From positions 147,501 to 195,000 of the forward strand of contig CM022666.1 of assembly GCA_012295275.1 (NCBI GenBank): a stretch of DNA of 47,500 nucleotides. The letters are read 5' to 3'. The notes beneath the pieces are model-generated. The model was not told the DNA's origin and ran no database searches. It was given only the letters and a program-made list of their open reading frames with translations. Source of the stretch: Chrysomallon squamiferum. Lineage: Eukaryota > Mollusca > Gastropoda > Neomphalida > Peltospiridae. Numbering within the stretch: the stretch's first letter is position 1; every line of letters begins with the position of its first letter. Shown in pieces: positions 31,392-44,100 of this stretch. Both the position numbers and the translations under genes were made by a program.

Positions 31392-31899
31392 CTAGAGTTA
31401 GTATAACTATAAGCTGGTACTTTGTATCTAAACAATTTAAGCATCTCTCTCATTTTCATGTTTCCATGAACAAATGCATCTTGTCTATTGATCTTTAATT
31501 TGTTTATTAATATTAGTAAAACAGTAAATTATTAATTCTTTTTAAGTTTTTCTATCAATTCTCAGCGACTAAGGATATTCAATACAGCAAATAAGGACGT
31601 TCGTTTCATTTTTAGTTTAAATAATAATAAGAACGTAACAGTTAACTCAGTAACTACAACTTGAGTACAAGCAGATAACAGATATGAGATAACAAAATTA
31701 ATAATATCTGATTATATGATATCATTATGATTATGATTATTAAAATATGATCTTATCTTAATATGATATCTAATATCGTATCGAGATAATCAACTTATTC
31801 GCCGATTATAGCCACAACTTAATTTATTTTTACATATTCTGCAATTTATGGTTATAACATTTCATTATAAATCAATAAATAATTTAAGTGATCGGTATA

Positions 31900-32100
31900 T
31901 ATAAAGTCGAAAATCAAACCTTTCGTCTTTCACAAAAATGGCGTCTACTTGTAAACTACACGCAGGTCGTACTTTTAAGAACAAGGGAAACTGAAGCGTA
32001 ACATTTATTAAACATTGTTGGGTCTCACACACCATTTGGACGCCATTTTGTTATTATGAACGAACACTCAGGATGATCTTCCATCAGATGCAGTTTTATT
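31900..32100 (-). promoter_or_regulatory. Probable RBMX promoter and noncoding first exon
   Basis: The first RBMX coding exon begins with an acceptor at 31368-31369, so transcription starts to its right. AAAATGGCGTC at about 31935-31945 and its inverted copy GACGCCATTTT at 32039-32049 flank a less AT-rich stretch. On the minus strand, a possible noncoding exon would end at AAAG|GTTTGA near 31920. The ATGGC core resembles YY1-type elements found in housekeeping promoters. The start site itself cannot be read from sequence. Confidence 0.4.
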
Positions 32101-33001
32101 TTGGTAACATGGTAATTATAATACTGTCGTATTGCATTTTCTACACAATTTGGTCAAGCCATATGCTGTGAATTTATGAAAAAGTGAGAAAAAAATCCAC
32201 AAACAAAAGAAAGAAAAAAAGAAACGTTGCATATGTACATATAAAAATAGTGCAGGACAGCACATACTCTGAACTTTTAAGCGGTAGTTTGTTCTATTAA
32301 ATTCCTTCCTGTATTGTATGCATAACCTCACAGAGGCTTATTTGTTAAATAAATAAATATTTTATACGACAGAGTATTTTTAATGGTAATTATTATAAAT
32401 TATAATTATTTGTTTACAATTGTTCCTGTATAATTTGTAACAATTACAGAAGTCGCACCATAAATTCTTAAGATATAAAATGACGTAATAGCATCACAGT
32501 TACATTTATAGTTATTGTTGTTACTGACGCTGTTGTTGTTGTTGTTGTTAATGTAAATATTAGTGTTATTATTATGCTTCCGCTCAAATTATTAGACAAA
32601 GAAATGAACGAATCGTAAGGACAAATACCACTGAGACAAGGATTTGAACTCGTTGTTTGGTTTCCTGATTCTGGTCAATACTCAGATTTGGAAGGTCTTC
32701 ACTGGACTACGTCATCGCCATTTCTCCTTTCCCTTTCATGACTCAAACATCCACGTCATTATTGATTTTACAACTGCCAAAATATTGCTCAGTTTATCTT
32801 TTAACGTAACTAAGTGGGTGGTGCTTTATTAAGACCACTATAGCACTGTGTCAAATATGTTCGCAATGTACGCGAAGGACATTTTCTCAACGCTGGACTT
32901 CTACCTGAAAGTACTGCGATGATAATCACACTGACAAATTAATAAAACAAAGGTTGTAAGATTTTCAACATTCGGAATTGTTCGAAGAAAAGCTAACAGA
33001 C
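32100..33001. other. Intergenic region between RBMX and the BPI-like gene
   Basis: Divergent spacer of about 0.9 kb. It is AT-rich at the left with a short GTT run near 32535. A tRNA-derived-SINE-like segment lies at 32560-32710, minus strand. No coding exon recognised. The right end must hold the promoter of the BPI-like gene; no clear TATA box was seen. Confidence 0.5.
32560..32710 (-). mobile_element. Probable tRNA-derived SINE (head)
   Basis: On the minus strand TAGTCCAGTGAAGACC (32709-32694) matches the tRNA A-box pattern at most positions. GAGTTCAAATCC (32651-32640) matches the B box with few changes. The boxes are 58 bases apart, somewhat more than in a plain tRNA. Non-tRNA sequence continues past the B box, as in a SINE body. 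Ends and target duplications were not resolved. Confidence 0.35.
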
Positions 33002-33813
33002 ATGGTATCTGTGTTGAACGAGATAGGACTTCTGGTTGCGATGCTGCTTTCCTGTCAAGGAATTCTAGTAATGAAATTGTCGGAGGAAGCAACGGGGAAA
33101 AGTGAGTTTTGAACCTTTTGCGTTACGTCCACAAATTACACATTCATTCATCTTCAAACAATATACTGATTACTGTTTAGAACTTAAGACATTCATTCAG
33201 CCATTTGCCACTTAGATAGCAATCTCGTTAAATTTATATAATATTTTATACATGTGTTTTTTTATATTTGTTTATTTCATAATTTTGTTTAGAATATTTT
33301 TTAAATTCAAGATAGGGCATGTCAAAATGTTCCTTCTTACGTCCGCTCGAAACAACAAAACACATTATACGGTAATAAATTATTAACCAGAAAAGATAAA
33401 TAATAAAAAATATAATAATAAAAAATAAAAAAATAGAAGAAGAAGGTCACAAATGATCAAGAGGATTAGTATTTTAAAGCAAACAGTTTCAGGTAATATT
33501 TTAAGAAACTTGAGAGCAATTAAAAAAAGAAAGAAAGAAAGAATTAAACTGAACTGAATTGAAATAAATAAATAAATAAATAAAATAAAAAATTCACACT
33601 GATGATGACGAAACATTCATCTCTAATTTTAGAAAAGTAATTCCGCGATGAATCTGGTTGCTTTCTGTGTCTGTCGGTCTGTAAAATATGTACATTTTAT
33701 TTAACACTGTTGAAGATAAGATATATATTTATATATAGCTTTATGAAAAAAATATTTGGTACCATGCCCAGTTTGCTTTGATATTATATCTAATAAACAT
33801 TTATTTATTATTT

Positions 33814-33851
<38 letters not shown>

Positions 33852-33914
33852 GCGCTGCAGTATATCCTGAAATATGTTTTTGTTACTACTATATGTCCTT
33901 GTTTCTACTGCTAC

Positions 33915-33965
<51 letters not shown>

Positions 33966-34560
33966 AGCCGTCGAAATTCGGCTCATTTTGCGACATCCAT
34001 TAAGAGCGTCAGATATGATTTTAAAGAAAAGATTATTGCTGCAAAAAATACTGATACGTAAAATCCCATTTTGGCAATGTTAATCATGATTGATTTTACA
34101 TTCATCAGCAGTTGATTTAAAAGGGAAATATTCGAGATTGTTCATACAAACTTTTCACAGAGCTCTGTTTTAAATTAAATCTGCATTAGCTATTACGGCG
34201 CCGATGCCGAATGCTGCTACGAAATGTGAGGTCTACGTATACGCATGCACGCACGCACACACGCACACACGCACACAAATACAAATGAGTAAAAAAAAAT
34301 ATTTTTGTTTCAGTGATCTCGCGGAGGCTAGAAAGCATGGATTTCAAACTGTTCAACTTGACTGGAAAACCTATAATTAGAACTGATTACGTTAGAGTGG
34401 AAAAGTAAGTTTCTGCCATTTCGTTTTGCATTATGTCATCAGTATAATTTTTTCTTCGCAGTCCTTATTTGTTGCATCTAGATGCTGTTATTTATCTACC
34501 GCAGATCATTCTTTGATTTTTTGTACTAATAGATTTTACCAATACTAATACAATTTTAAA

Positions 34561-34613
<53 letters not shown>

Positions 34614-35172
34614 TAAAATTGATGATGTAAATGCCGATTATAATTTTTACATTTTTTAATGTTTTATTTTATTTTTATTTTTATTGTTTATTTGTTTGTT
34701 TTTCCCACACTTTTTATTTCTGAATAATATTTACAGGTTCGTTATGAAAGGCTAAGATTTCAGTCCTGAGTAAAATTAGTTTGTATACCGATTATAATTT
34801 TCACTTTTCCTGAGCGTAATTTTGACAGGCCTACAACTTTTAACTGAGAATTTCATATGTTTATTACTGATGTTTGTTCTTTACAACTGTAATGAATTTA
34901 TTTGCAAACAGCATAACCGCAGCACAACTTGAAGGGGTTGCCGTAGCTGTGAAATTTACTGCAGATGCGAAGATGACGATGACCATAGATGTAAAACGGA
35001 TGAACTGTACCGTTGACGTAGATGGAAATTTGATGGGGTTCGTGTGAGTACAGAAAAGAAAAACGTTTTGAAATCTGTTCCCGATGATTAGCAAATCACA
35101 TCATTTTCAATTAATATGTCTGCCATTACCCACAACTTTAATTTATTATATATTTTTTTTCATATGATTATG

Positions 35173-35226
<54 letters not shown>

Positions 35227-36848
35227 TAGTATATAGATTCGTTTTCATCTACTGTGCGATTTTTGTTATATTTTCAAAGGTAGAAATATCTATGCGTTGA
35301 ATGACAAACTTATATATATATATATATATTATCTAAGAATAATATTAGTCTTCTGATGTTACTTCAGTGTTAAAATTATTAGTGGATAATATAAGCAAGT
35401 AGGTAACGGAAGGGAGATTTAAAATTTCATTAAACAGTTTAGGCTACATAATGTGAAAGTGTATTAGAAGTATTGTTTTATCATACTCATTGATTTCCTT
35501 TTTTTTTTTTTTTTTTTTTTTTCGTTTCCTTCAAACAGCAAAGTGAATGACAAACCACTTGTAGAATTTTTTGATTCTGTGGTCACTATCAACATTGCTG
35601 TGGGTACGTTTAACTTTTTATTATCATGACAGTATGATTTAACTAAAGCATTTTAAACTGTGTCTTAACTGTTAATACTCAATTTAAATAAACCATTTTA
35701 ACAAGCTATCATTTGATTTTAATTTTATAAATTATTATTATTATTATTATTATTATTATAAAAAGTTGTCTTTAGGTGTAGTCAAAAATTCTTTGAATTC
35801 ATTTATTTGTAAACAACAACAACAACAACAACAATAATAATAATAATATGAGTTTTTCAGCAGACAATTTTATTTTCAGGCGCAAGTGGCGAGGACTCAG
35901 TTTCTATGGTTACCTTCTGCAGTATGAAAGTAAATCGAGCGGCTGTGACGTCACAACACTGGGCTGTGAATGTCGCCAAAATAAAAGTGGTTCCACTACT
36001 GACTTCAGGCACGCACTTGTCTGATAAAGTGAGTTTAATTCTTTTTCTTCTTCTTCTACTTCTTTTTTCTTTTTTAAAGGTATATAAACAAATGATAAAA
36101 GTACTCTGAATAGAAATGCATTAATTCATTGTTTAAATGAGTAATTTATTTTAAACATAATGACTATGCGAATAATAAAGTATGGAACTTCACGATGATG
36201 TATCACTATATGCAGACAGTCAGAGCATGAATATATTTGTAAACTAATCACTTGTTTATTGTCATTTACAGTGATTTGCTTCATCAGCATATTTATTCTA
36301 CCAATTGAATTTCAGAACAGGAATTAGACATTTTACTGTGATGTGTTTGTTGTGAGACAGGCTGCTAAAATCAGTGTAGTTTGGTAGTAAAAAAATCTAT
36401 TTACTTCAGTGAATTTTAGACTACTTTTTGTGTTTCAGCTTTGCCCTCACATTAAAGAAAAGCTGTTAGGAAATATCTTAAGTCTGCTTGGACTTGCAGG
36501 TAAAACTTGTTTAGTTTGTCATTTTAAATGTTGTTTTTTTCTTCTTCTTCCCTCTCTCTCATTTTATGATTCACTTTTATTTATATTTATATTGTTTTTC
36601 TTTGTTTGTTTGTTGGTTGATTTTCTGTATCTAGATATAAATTAATACAGTGATATATATGTTTTATCTAAATGGTGTTATGGTTAACATTGTTACAGTT
36701 TACGATATTTTGGGGAACCGGAACAAGGGAGATAATTATATGACGTGATCGCGAGTGTGCGTTAGTTTTTGTACGTAGCCATTTTGAAACGTAATAAATG
36801 TTTGGAAACTGAAATGAACTTTGTTTTTAATGATAAACATAACAACAC

Positions 36849-36879
<31 letters not shown>

Positions 36880-38195
36880 TATGTAAAGAGAGAGAACTCT
36901 ACCATTAACTTTAATTCATTTTCATAGAAACAGAAAAATCAAGTATGACCATCTTCATGTTTTTTTTTTTTTTTTTTTTTCCCCCTTCTCTCACAAATAC
37001 AGGTCCAAAATCAGTTTGGATGAATGAGATCAACATGACATATCATGTTCTGGATCGTGGCATTGTTCATTCATTTCTGTATGTTGCTTATCAGGTAATA
37101 TTTAGCATGTCATGCATATTATCATACACGTTTCTCTTAATTTTTTTTAATTTTTATTTTTTAAACATTTTTTATAATTAATTGTTTGAACATATATGAC
37201 TACATTTTTATAGTTTATCAAATATGTGAAAAACAAATAAACAAATTGACAAATATATTTTCCCTCAGAAATATTAATTTAATATAAATTCACCAAAATA
37301 AACCAAAGGAAAATGATGGCAGAAATGAAACAATGAATTGAAAAGGTCTTATATTATAGTCAATAAAAGCATTTGGCCCAATTTTTTTTTTTTGGTCATC
37401 ATTTATTTGTAAACAGTGTTGATCATGGAATGAATAAATGATCAAATAAAATTCTTTATACTTCCAAATTAAGTTATTTTTTTATATATTATAATTGTTC
37501 TAGTTGTTTTTGTGGTTTTGTGTCACTTATCATCACTCATAATGAAGTGTGATAGTAATATGATACACGCACAAAACATTTGAACACCAGTGTTTTATAC
37601 TTTCCTGACATTATGTCATATATGGTAGACTAACAGCTGTATAATTTTATGTTTTCTTCTCAATACATTAGAACAAATGAGTTCTCCCAGGTTCATCATG
37701 TCATTACATATTTAGCAGTATTTATTTATTTATTTATTTATTGACTTGTTTATTCATATTTTAATCTAACACTGTAATAAAACATAGAGTAGATGATGCC
37801 AGTACTAGACAGTGTCAGAAATAATGTTTTATTGCAGATCTTTTTTTTTATCTCCATTTTATGTTATTATATATTATTAATTATTAATTATTTCTGAATG
37901 AACAGTAATAATGATGCTCTCTTTTTCTAGGAAAGTCAATTAAAATTAAAAAAATCAGAGTGGGGTCGTGACCTTCTTCTACAAGCAGTGAGTGGTGCGA
38001 CTGATGTAGAGTTTGTTCTTGACGTAGATGTTGTTAATGATGTGATTAAGTCATCGGCTAGGCAGTCATATTCCAAGGTATGTTTACATTTATACACATT
38101 CATTTATGCACACACATATATACATTCGAATACACAATTTTTTGTTTTAATATTTGTATTTATGTTTGTACATTATTCAATAACGTACTAATATC

Positions 38196-38226
<31 letters not shown>

Positions 38227-39731
38227 GTTATTTTAGTTTTTTCATTTATATTGCAGAATGAAAAAGCTATTGATAAAAAGCTGACACTTCATTATTTGGA
38301 GAAATACTTCAAAATGGTAGGTAGACTTCCAAATATAATACTGAAAAGAAAATGAAAATAATAATTAAAATGTTTTTATGTCATATTTAATAAATAATAA
38401 ATAAAATTATCCTATGAATATCTATTGTTTAACTGTACTAAACAAAGAATTAACAAAATTGAGATAAACATAACATATGTTTCAGTAAAACAATAAAGTC
38501 ATTGTATGAAATGTAACATCACAATTGTGTTATTATCAGCCAAGCAGTTTTCTTCTATCTGGCTACGAGACTAACTGGACATGCAACATGGAGATGCAGC
38601 CAATTGAAATAGTTCAAGGAAAGATAATTCTTCCAATAGAGACAACTCTGTCATTGAATATAAAACATTCAGCATGCACCATACTTAAAGTGGATATTGT
38701 AAGTGTAATAATAATAATAACAACAATAACATGATGATGATTTTGAATCTATATTGGTACTGAATAAATACAATTTTAATAGTGACTAAATTGTTTTCCT
38801 ATTTCATTCTATTGCTCTTTCTCTCCCCTTCTCCTAGTATGTTACTTTTACACAAATATGTATACACTTATAAACTATAGTGAAATCTGAATGTAGTTAT
38901 CTTTTAAGATCTTGTTACTAATCATAAGAATTTTATATTTGTTATTAGTATTTTCACTTCACTTTATAATAATTTATGGTTTAAAATGTTTTTATTGTTG
39001 TAGTATTTATATTGTTATTTCTTAACAGGATAATGAACTGACTCTGTTTCCTGTCTCGAGAGCTACAGATGTACTGTTCTATATACAGAAGTGGAGGTAA
39101 TTGTTTAAATAGGGATCATCTCTTTTCATTCTGAAATGAATGAATACATGGGCAAAATAAATAATAAATAAAGTAATGAAAAAGAAGTACAATTTAACAT
39201 AGTTTATTCATAAATAAATATGTATGCATCCACACAAACACAAATCACATATATTCAAATACACATAAACATACACGTAAAACGTAATCACACATAAACA
39301 CATGTTGATTATGAAACTAAAGAAAGTGGTGTAGAAACTGATTTTATCTATTATCACATTTTCAGTGACACTGTGAAAACTGTCAGTTCAGCTATTAACA
39401 AAATCACAGTGAGTTTTTTTATTTAACTGTTTTACAACAGTCTTTGTTTACTGATAGCACTGAATCTTGATTATAAATTAAAACACCTGGTGTTATTGCA
39501 GTTATGATTTTTTAAATTAGTGCTATTATTATTCTTGTCATTAGATATTGTCGTTGATAATAATAATAATTATAATGATAATGATAATAATAACAATGAT
39601 AAGAGTGATCATAATGATAATGATCATAATGATGATGATTACAATAAAAGTAATAATTATAATGGTAATAAAAGCGTAATAAGATAAATATAATTTTTTT
39701 TAATAATGTGCATGTCTGTTTGTTTTTCTTC

Positions 39732-39767
<36 letters not shown>

Positions 39768-41152
39768 ATTACTGAAGTAAATATAATTAAATATGATTGA
39801 CTTTAGGACATTAAGGATTTCTTGTCTGAGTTCAAGCTGTACAGATGGCTTCTTACATCAGAAGGTAAATATTTATGTTTATTATGTCATACGTGCCTTA
39901 TTAAAATAAACAATTTGTATATTAATATTTTATTGTATATCAGTAAGTTATTATATTACAATAATAAAACTGAAACAACATTGTAGTAATACACTGACAC
40001 CTAGTGAGTCTGAATTTCAAAATCAAGTTAGATGAGGAAATGTCATTGAAATACCCAGTATTCAGTTAGCTCTGTATCTCAATTCAAGTTTGAATTAAAA
40101 TAAACTTCAGATATTTAAATTATTTCATTTCAGATGTTTTCGTAATGCTTCGTTTTTCGTCTCTGTTTCCAAGAAAATTGTCTCTCTGTAACACAACGTT
40201 GACAACGACTCAGGTATTGGCTAATTCGTGTATTACACAGATATTTGATCTTTGAAGACAATAATCCTTCATAATGCATTTCCAGAAATGATTTGTTGTC
40301 ATTAAAATAAATAATGAAAAAAACAAAGATTCTAATATCATTCTTTAGGCTAAATCAGTGTCTTGTATACCTGTTTATATGTGTGTGTTTGTGTGTGCTT
40401 GTCATTATGTGTTTATGTGTGGGTGTGAGTGTTATACAGTATTGTGAAATATTGAAACTATTTCCAAAAGAATTTATCTTTTCAGTTTCAGTTATCTTTT
40501 TTTGTTTTTGTTTCAGGAGTATTTAGTTATTCAGTCAAACATTGAATTTTCAAAGGTGACAAATCACAAAGCTGCATCTGATGATGACATGTATCTTCAG
40601 CATGACATCATTACTAGTGATGTGACGCACAGAACAATGCAACCAGAATCATGTACTGTGCGTTACAGCAACGACAGGACTGTTGTGATAGAATTCACAG
40701 AGGCTGGTAATACTACCTCAGAACACACCAATAGTGGCAGGCAAACATCTCCTGACACTAAAGTTATTTATTTTTATTTTACTTTGTTTATTTTCTTTCT
40801 GTACAGTTGTGTAGTAATGTAAATTTTACAGTTAATTATATTTATCTGTGTGTATGTCTGTAGGTATGCTTGTGTTTTGTGGAGTTGTGTGTATATATGA
40901 CCATTTCTGTATCTGTCAGTTGATGTTTGTTTGTTTCTTTCTTTGGCGTGTTTTTTGCGTGTATGTGAGTTTGTGCCTGTTTGTGTATTTGTATGTGTGT
41001 TTGTATTTCACCTCAATTTGTGATTACATGCATATGTTTTTATTTATTTGTTTATATCTGTTATCAGTACTTTATTTATTAAACTACCTTCATTTTACTT
41101 TCCTGCAGATCCAAATACCTATATATATGTATACAGTTTATTCTGGCAATAA
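33002..41152 (+). CDS. Secreted BPI/LBP-family-like protein
   Basis: Sixteen exons join in phase to 512 residues (BPI is ~487): 33002-33101, 34314-34404, 34912-35043, 35539-35603, 35880-36028, 36439-36499, 37003-37094, 37931-38077, 38257-38316, 38540-38698, 39029-39096, 39366-39408, 39807-39864, 40134-40213, 40517-40706, 41109-41152. Residues 1-~20 are a signal peptide (IGLLVAMLLSCQG). Cys143 and Cys181 have almost the spacing of BPI's conserved disulfide (38 against 40) and LCPHIKEKL follows like its CEKV helix. DRGIVHSFLYVAYQE resembles the start of the second barrel, and FPRKLSLCNTTL with EYLVIQSNIEF resembles the C-terminal strands. Five N-glycosylation sequons (NLT, NCT, NMT, NWT, NTT) fit a secreted glycoprotein. 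The family binds lipid or bacterial endotoxin. The last exon is less certain: without splicing at 40706 the frame ends near 40820. A ~50-residue tail past the fold is unusual. Confidence 0.7.
33816..33966. repeat. (GT)n and (TAT)n microsatellites in intron 1 of the BPI-like gene
   Basis: GT run at 33816-33851 and TAT/ATT run at about 33912-33965. Overlapping open frames in all three phases are repeat artefacts. Confidence 0.95.
34563..34611. repeat. (AAT)n microsatellite in intron 2 of the BPI-like gene
   Basis: Uninterrupted AAT triplets between exons 2 and 3. Intron 3 has a matching ATT array at about 35173-35224. Confidence 0.95.
36846..36878. repeat. (AC)n microsatellite in intron 6 of the BPI-like gene
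   Basis: AC dinucleotide run with one interruption. Other dinucleotide runs in this gene are (GT)n at 38197-38225 in intron 8 and at 39734-39766 in intron 12. Confidence 0.95.
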
Positions 41153-44100
41153 GTATTTTGAAATTTATTTGTTTAATTGGGTGAGTCAGATGATTTTTGA
41201 AATTTAATCTTAATTATATAAATGTTATGAATATTAAAACGAACAAACAAACAAAAAATAAATGAATCTGACAATTTTTATGTATAATCGTAATCTTCTT
41301 AGGTCATTTCAAAACAAGTTTTTTTTTTAAATTTTTTTTTTTTTTTTTTATGGTTTTTCAAAATATTTTAGAAATGAGAAATTCTGTATTATGTCAAACA
41401 TCTTTCTAAATATGTATCTACATTTGTAAAATTTGTTCTTGTTTAATATACGTGGTAGTTTATTATGTGAAATATAAATAGAATCATAAATATGATTGCT
41501 TATGTGCATAAATTAATTAATATTAATATACATTTTTAATTATGTATGTGCCAAATTTAAAAAATGTATAATACATATGGTGGAAATATTTATATACATG
41601 TTTTGGAACTGTGTCTTTCCATGATCTGTTTGTTGGTCTGTGTGTCCATTTAACATTTAATTTTTGTTTTTCAAAAAGCTTACACTAATAATTGCACTTT
41701 AGTTTATTTGTGTCCGTTTGTCTTGCTATAAATACTAAATGAATAAAATAAAAGGATGCATAAACATGTATATGTAGAGCAAAACTGATGTTAAATTAAT
41801 GATGCAGCAAAGTCATACTTATGTAGGCAGATAGATATTAATGTCCATTTAAATATTTATATGAACTTATTTTATTATCTTGTTTTTTATTATTATTTAC
41901 ATTGTGCATTTAGACATTTGATGTTTCATGTGTATGTGACAGTCTGTGTGTACATATGTACATGTGGGTGTGTTAAATAATTCAGGTTAAGTTACTATGG
42001 TTGCAATTGTTTTCACATTTTTTATTTTATGGGTTGTTTTTTGTATTAAACCTACCTCCAGTATTTACAATCCTTTATCCGTAATAACGAAATCCAGAAA
42101 AAAAAGAAAATAAAACTTTTGGGTATATTATCTCTCACAGAAAGACAATTTCATTTGTTGCAGTTGAAACTTGGATGTTACACTGATAGACCATATTTAT
42201 AATATACTATGGTTTCAATTATTCTTAGATGTCTGAAATACAAACCTGACAATTCCAGGTTATATCTTTTCACAGAGTGTCTTCCTTTCAATGGGTAGGC
42301 ACACTTTTATTATTTGGTGGCAGTGGATTTCATCTCATTAATAATTGTTTATCACTAATTACAGGTACAACATCTTGTAATGATAAAATCCCGTTCCAAC
42401 ATGTTTACACAGTATGATACAACTTCTTTCGTCCATGGGAAGGTGCACATAAAAACATGTTATTGTTTTATATCTCGATCATACTCCAGTTAAAGAACTG
42501 TCTCATTTAAGTATAATTTTATTATTTAGGTCAGTATTCAGTTACTGTTTAATTTTACAGTGAACATGTATCAAGCAGCAACAACAGCAAGAATAAAACA
42601 AAATACTACCCCGACATACTAGAGGTAGAAGTAATAATAATAATAATGACAGATGATTATTTTGTTATTGCTGCTGTTGAAACTGTGTTAATGACATAAT
42701 ACGTATTCTTTTTTTTTATTTATTTATTTATTTATTTATTTATTTTGGATGACATGAAACTGATTTATACATTTATACAATTTACTTATAGAATTATTAG
42801 TCACTTTAGTGTCTTCCTTTTACAATGTAATAGTGCTCAGTTTTTATAATAAAAATACTCACAGAAATTCGTAGTAAGATTTGATATAGTGTTTACAACA
42901 GTATTAGCCCTTTTATTGTATTTATTAAATTGTACATCTACGATGTTCCAACTCACAGCCAAAGTAATAAATTAAATATATACGCACAGCAATCTCAGAA
43001 ACCGGACGCAGGTTCGGACTATGAATAAATGTGAAAAAAAGGACGGCTTTGTATTCGTAACGGAAATGTTAGTTTTTCATACTAGTCAAATATTAAGTTT
43101 GTTTAAAACAGTAATTTTAAATAAACTGCTATTAGATAAATGTTTTAAAATATTTGGGTATAAAAACGTCTGCGGTCCAAATTACTATACGGGTCAGACT
43201 GATTTGACAACGTAGAATATATTTGCGGACATCCGTACGTAATTTGGATGCCCAGGGAAGTGATATTAAAATCTAAAACACGCGCGAAGTACTTAAATAA
43301 TTTAATGTTACGTACTTACATACTTTACATATATTATCTAAATTATTTTTACATTGCTAATAATGGTCGTTTTATTTCTTCGTAATTGAAGCATATATTG
43401 CTTGTATGAACGACAAGCCTGATATTTAGAATAGGCCCTGCTGATTATATTTTATTTCGTTAAAATAAGCCTGTATTGCTGAGAACAAATAGCCTAAATG
43501 CCTTTGGTATAATTCCATGGTGTTATTTTAATTACACTCCAGATAAGCCATTGATCTCACATCCTTAAAAAACACACACACACACACACACACACCGTCA
43601 TTTACAAAAGAACATATGTATGTAGTCAGCTGGATTGAAAACGAATGTAGACTTGGCAGCAGCGTTTTTTGTGTTCGTTGTGTTTAAAATTGAATCATCT
43701 ATGTATACTATAATATACGTCTTGTGCTTAACATTTTACATGTGTTATAATGTAAAGGATGTAACATACTGTTTACTGTGTTCTGCTTCTGCTACTACTA
43801 CGATGACCACTAAATAACTTCAAAAGTATGTTGCTTTATTTACAGTTGTTTCTGCTTCTGCTATTGTTTTCACCACTACTACTGCTACTACTAATATTTT
43901 GTTACTACTGCTATTACTATTATATTACTATTACTACTATTACTATTATAATTGTTGTAATATACTACTTCTACTACTACTATTACTATTGCTATAGTTA
44001 TTGCAGTAATTACAAAATTTATTACTAGTACTTATACTTTTGCTACTACTATTACTTTTATTATTATAAATCTATTAGTGCTTGTTATTTTTCTGAACGA

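Noticed and set aside
31939-31990. Short ORF starting ATGGCGTCTACTTG on the plus strand
   Set aside because: Only 17 codons, and the ATG is part of the inverted promoter motif.
33756-34083. Overlapping poly-Val/Cys, poly-Tyr, poly-Leu and poly-Ile frames
   Set aside because: Three phases of the GT and TAT repeats in an intron.
40848-41207. 119-codon plus-strand frame
   Set aside because: GT-rich simple sequence. It covers the likely terminal exon of the BPI-like gene in the wrong frame.
43000-43030. B-box-like GGTTCGGACTA on the plus strand
   Set aside because: No matching A box at tRNA distance upstream.
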